Both the position numbers and the translations under genes were made by a program. 38,966 nt of DNA from Caldilineales bacterium (GTDB lineage Bacteria > Chloroflexota > Anaerolineae > J102), in NCBI GenBank assembly GCA_013360575.1, contig JABWBG010000004.1:1-38966 (forward strand), read 5' to 3'. Shown here in pieces: positions 36,488 to 38,966 of the stretch (the stretch's first letter is position 1; the number at the start of each line of letters is the position of its first letter). Under the pieces are notes generated by a model. The model searched no databases, was not told the DNA's origin, and saw nothing but the letters and a program-made list of their open reading frames with translations.

Positions 36488-37732
36488 GTGCGCATCGTAC
36501 ACATCAGCAAAATGGATGACGGCAGCGGCGGGCCTATCGCCGCCCGGCGTCTGCACACAGCCCTGCGGCAGGCAGGCCACGACTCGCGCATGCTCGTGTG
36601 GCGCAAAACCACCGACGATCCCACGATCGAGTTATTCGGGCGCAGCAAGCTCAGCCGGGCCGCCAGCCAGGGCCTGGGCGAGCCGTTGGACGCCCTGGGC
36701 CTGCAATATCTGGCGCATCCTGCCTCCTGGGCCTTGCCCGACCACCCGTGGATCCGGGCCGCGGATGTGGTGCATTTGCATATCATCCACGGCGGCTATT
36801 TCTCGCCCCTGGCCCTGCCCCGGCTCAGCCGCGCCACGCCGGTGCTGTGGACGATGCACGATCTGTGGGCCGTGACCGGTCATTGCGCCGTCGCGGCCTA
36901 TGATGAGTGCCAGCGCTGGCAGGAGGGTTGCGGCGCTTGCCCGCAATTGCACGATTACCCCGCCATCCGCTTCGATACGACCCGCTGGCTGTGGCGGTTG
37001 AAACGCTCCCTCTACCAACGCAGCCCGCGCCTGGCCATTGCCTGCCCCTCTGCCTGGATGGCGAACAAAATACGCCAAAGCCCGCTGCTGCATCATCTCG
37101 ACCCCATCCATCTCCCCAACGGCATCGATCTCACCCTGTTCAAACCGCTGCCCCAAGCCGTTGCGCGGGAGGCGTTGGGGATCGATCGCCAGCTCAAGGT
37201 GTTGATGATCAGCTCTCCGGTGCTGAGCAACGCTCGCAAGGGCATGCCTTTGCTGGTGCAGGCCCTGCAAGGTCTCGATCCCGCCTGGAGAGAGCATCTC
37301 CTGCTCCTGGTGGTGGGCAAGGGGGGTCAGGATCTGGCGGCGCAACTGCCAGGGTTTCGGGTGAAATCGATGGGAATGGTCTCGGATGAGATTGTATCGG
37401 TATTATGTTACAACGCCGCTGATATTTTTGTTTTTCCTTCCATTGCCGAAAATTTACCAAACTCATTGCTTGAAAGCATTGCTTGTGGCACGCCGGTGGT
37501 TTGTTATGATGTGGGTGGAAACTGCGAGATTGTAGAGCATGGCATCACCGGATTTGTGGCGCAAAAAGGAGATATTGCGCAATTTAGAGAAAGTATACAG
37601 GCCATACTTGACGACAAATTTGACTTACAAGAATCTAGTAAATCAGTCAATCGTATTAAAAATAAATATGATATCGAAATGATTGCACAAAGATCGATAG
37701 GGATATATAATGATCTTGTGAGTAGTAATTGA
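36488..37732 (+). CDS. GT4-family glycosyltransferase
   Basis: GTG start; GGPIAARRLHTALRQAGHDSRMLV; PNGIDLTLFKPL; ADIFVFPSIAENLPNSLLESIACGTPVVCYDVGGNCEIVEHGITGF. Confidence 0.92.
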   Translation: MRIVHISKMDDGSGGPIAARRLHTALRQAGHDSRMLVWRKTTDDPTIELFGRSKLSRAASQGLGEPLDALGLQYLAHPASWALPDHPWIRAADVVHLHIIHGGYFSPLALPRLSRATPVLWTMHDLWAVTGHCAVAAYDECQRWQEGCGACPQLHDYPAIRFDTTRWLWRLKRSLYQRSPRLAIACPSAWMANKIRQSPLLHHLDPIHLPNGIDLTLFKPLPQAVAREALGIDRQLKVLMISSPVLSNARKGMPLLVQALQGLDPAWREHLLLLVVGKGGQDLAAQLPGFRVKSMGMVSDEIVSVLCYNAADIFVFPSIAENLPNSLLESIACGTPVVCYDVGGNCEIVEHGITGFVAQKGDIAQFRESIQAILDDKFDLQESSKSVNRIKNKYDIEMIAQRSIGIYNDLVSSN

Positions 37733-37739
37733 AGATAAA

Positions 37740-37905
37740 ATGTATAAAATAGCGCGTATGCGACAATTTTATCCACTGGCAGTATTTCTTCTGGGCGTGC
37801 TGTTTTTGCAAGCGGCGCCGATTACGGCGGCCCTCCAGGGCAACGCCGCCGCGCGCTGGGCGCTGCGCAGCACAGCAGCATTGGACAGCGCCCGCACGCC
37901 TGCCT
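37740..37905 (+). CDS. 5' end of an exported-protein gene (signal peptide only), truncated by the junction
   Basis: MYKIARMRQFYPLAVFLLGVLFLQAAPITAALQGN; then frame disagrees with the DcuA frame that follows. Confidence 0.5.
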
Positions 37906-37906
37906 T

Positions 37907-38341
37907 CGCGCCGGCGTGGTGGCGGTGATCGGCATCTTCGGCCTCGCCTGGCTGGGCGACAGCTTCATCGCCGCCCACAAGGAGGCCGTCGTGGCGGCCA
38001 TCAGCCACCTGACGGAGCGGGCGCCCTGGACCTTCGCCATCGGGCTCTTCGCCGCCTCGGTGCTGCTCTACAGCCAGGCGGCCACGGCGCGCGCGCTCAT
38101 GCCGCTCGGCGTGGCGCTGGGCATCCCGCCGCAGTTCCTCGTGGCGGTGTTTCCCTCCGTCAACGGCTACTTCTTCATCCCGACCTACGGCTCGCTGATC
38201 GCGGCCGTGAACTTCGACCTGTCGGGCACCACCCACATCGGCCGCTACGTGCTCAACCACTCGTTCATGATGCCGGGGCTCGTGGCGACGACGGTGGCCG
38301 TGGCGGTCGGCCTGGCGATCGCCCGGGCGCTCTTCGGCTGA
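37907..38341 (+). CDS. dcuA: Anaerobic C4-dicarboxylate transporter DcuA/DcuB-like, C-terminal fragment only
   Basis: RAGVVAVIGIFGLAWLGDSFIAAHKE...SVLLYSQAATARALMPLGVALG...FIPTYGSLIAAVNFDLSGTTHIGRYVLNHSFMMPGL. Confidence 0.88.
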   Translation, partial: RAGVVAVIGIFGLAWLGDSFIAAHKEAVVAAISHLTERAPWTFAIGLFAASVLLYSQAATARALMPLGVALGIPPQFLVAVFPSVNGYFFIPTYGSLIAAVNFDLSGTTHIGRYVLNHSFMMPGLVATTVAVAVGLAIARALFG

Positions 38342-38365
38342 GGCCCCGGCCACAAGGAGGCAGGC

Positions 38366-38966
38366 ATGGCCACTCGCAAGGAGCACGACTTCCTCGGCGA
38401 GCGCGAGCTGTCGGACGCCGTCTACTACGGCGTCCAGACGCTCCGGGCGACCGAGAACTTCCCGATCTCCGGGGTCCCCCTGGCCCGCTTCCCCGACTTC
38501 GTGCGGGCCCTGGCCTTCGTCAAGAAGGCGGCCGCCCAGGCCAACGCCGAGCTGGGGGTCTTGCCGGCCCCGCAGGCGAAGGCCATCGTGGCGGCGTGCG
38601 ACGAGATCATCGCCGGCAAGCTGCACGACCAGTTCGTGGTCGACATGATCCAGGGCGGGGCGGGCACCTCGACCAACATGAACGCCAACGAGGTCATCGC
38701 CAACCGGGGCCTCGAGCTGATGGGGCACCGCAAGGGCCAGTACGAGCACCTGCACCCGAACGACCACGTGAACTGCTCGCAGTCCACCAACGACGCCTAC
38801 CCGACGGCGGTCAAGCTGGCCGTGCTGCTGACGACGAAGAGCGTGCTCGCGGCGCTCGGCGAGCTGCACGACGCGCTCGACGCCAAGGCCCGCGAGTTCG
38901 CCGACGTGCTGAAGATGGTGCGCACCGAGGAGCAGGACGCCGTGCCCATGACCCTGGGGCAGGAGT
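38366..38966 (+). CDS. aspA: Aspartate ammonia-lyase, N-terminal part, open at right edge
   Basis: AAGGAGG RBS; DFLGERELSDAVYYGVQTLRATENFPISG; IQGGAGTSTNMNANEVIANRGLELMGHRKGQYEHLHPNDHVNCSQSTNDAYPTAVKLAV. Confidence 0.92.
   Translation, partial: MATRKEHDFLGERELSDAVYYGVQTLRATENFPISGVPLARFPDFVRALAFVKKAAAQANAELGVLPAPQAKAIVAACDEIIAGKLHDQFVVDMIQGGAGTSTNMNANEVIANRGLELMGHRKGQYEHLHPNDHVNCSQSTNDAYPTAVKLAVLLTTKSVLAALGELHDALDAKAREFADVLKMVRTEEQDAVPMTLGQE

Noticed and set aside
37907-38966. Functional linkage of dcuA-aspA with the glycan locus
   Set aside because: dcuA-aspA is an ordinary aspartate/fumarate pair, truncated at the joint; association is best explained by a chimera until reads prove otherwise.

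Overview
The window is about 37.9 kb of a large, entirely plus-strand, mostly GC-rich surface-glycan locus. It is joined near position ~37,900 to an apparently unrelated, very GC-rich fragment (DcuA C-terminus followed by aspA). The style of the main part (Thr-Pro-rich linkers ending in a short hydrophobic YLP-like tail) resembles Chloroflexota, though this is an inference without a database search. Left to right: a partial membrane protein; three paralogous clan GH-A-like secreted glycoside hydrolases with an interleaved GT39-like membrane glycosyltransferase; a perfect hairpin terminator and a MITE-like inverted-repeat element; an AT-rich O-antigen ligase/polymerase; a nonulosonic-acid module (NeuB, KdsC-like HAD phosphatase, PtmA-like SDR, NeuA-like CMP transferase) interleaved with a Wzm/Wzt-type ABC transporter, acetyltransferase, SGNH hydrolase and transketolase; four PAPS-type sulfotransferases, two of them immediately downstream of paralogous proteins of unknown function (beta-propeller-like repeats); an ArnC/ArnE/GT-C-like lipid-linked sugar module with a WecD/WecE-like amino-sugar pair; a HicAB toxin-antitoxin pair; several more glycosyltransferases; and a plant-type GDP-mannose 3,5-epimerase-like enzyme. 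The most interesting candidates are the duplicated 'unknown protein + sulfotransferase' cassette, the combined nonulosonate/sulfation locus, and the shared C-terminal TP-linker/YLP tail. The right-end junction looks like a chimera or a very recent recombination and should be checked first.
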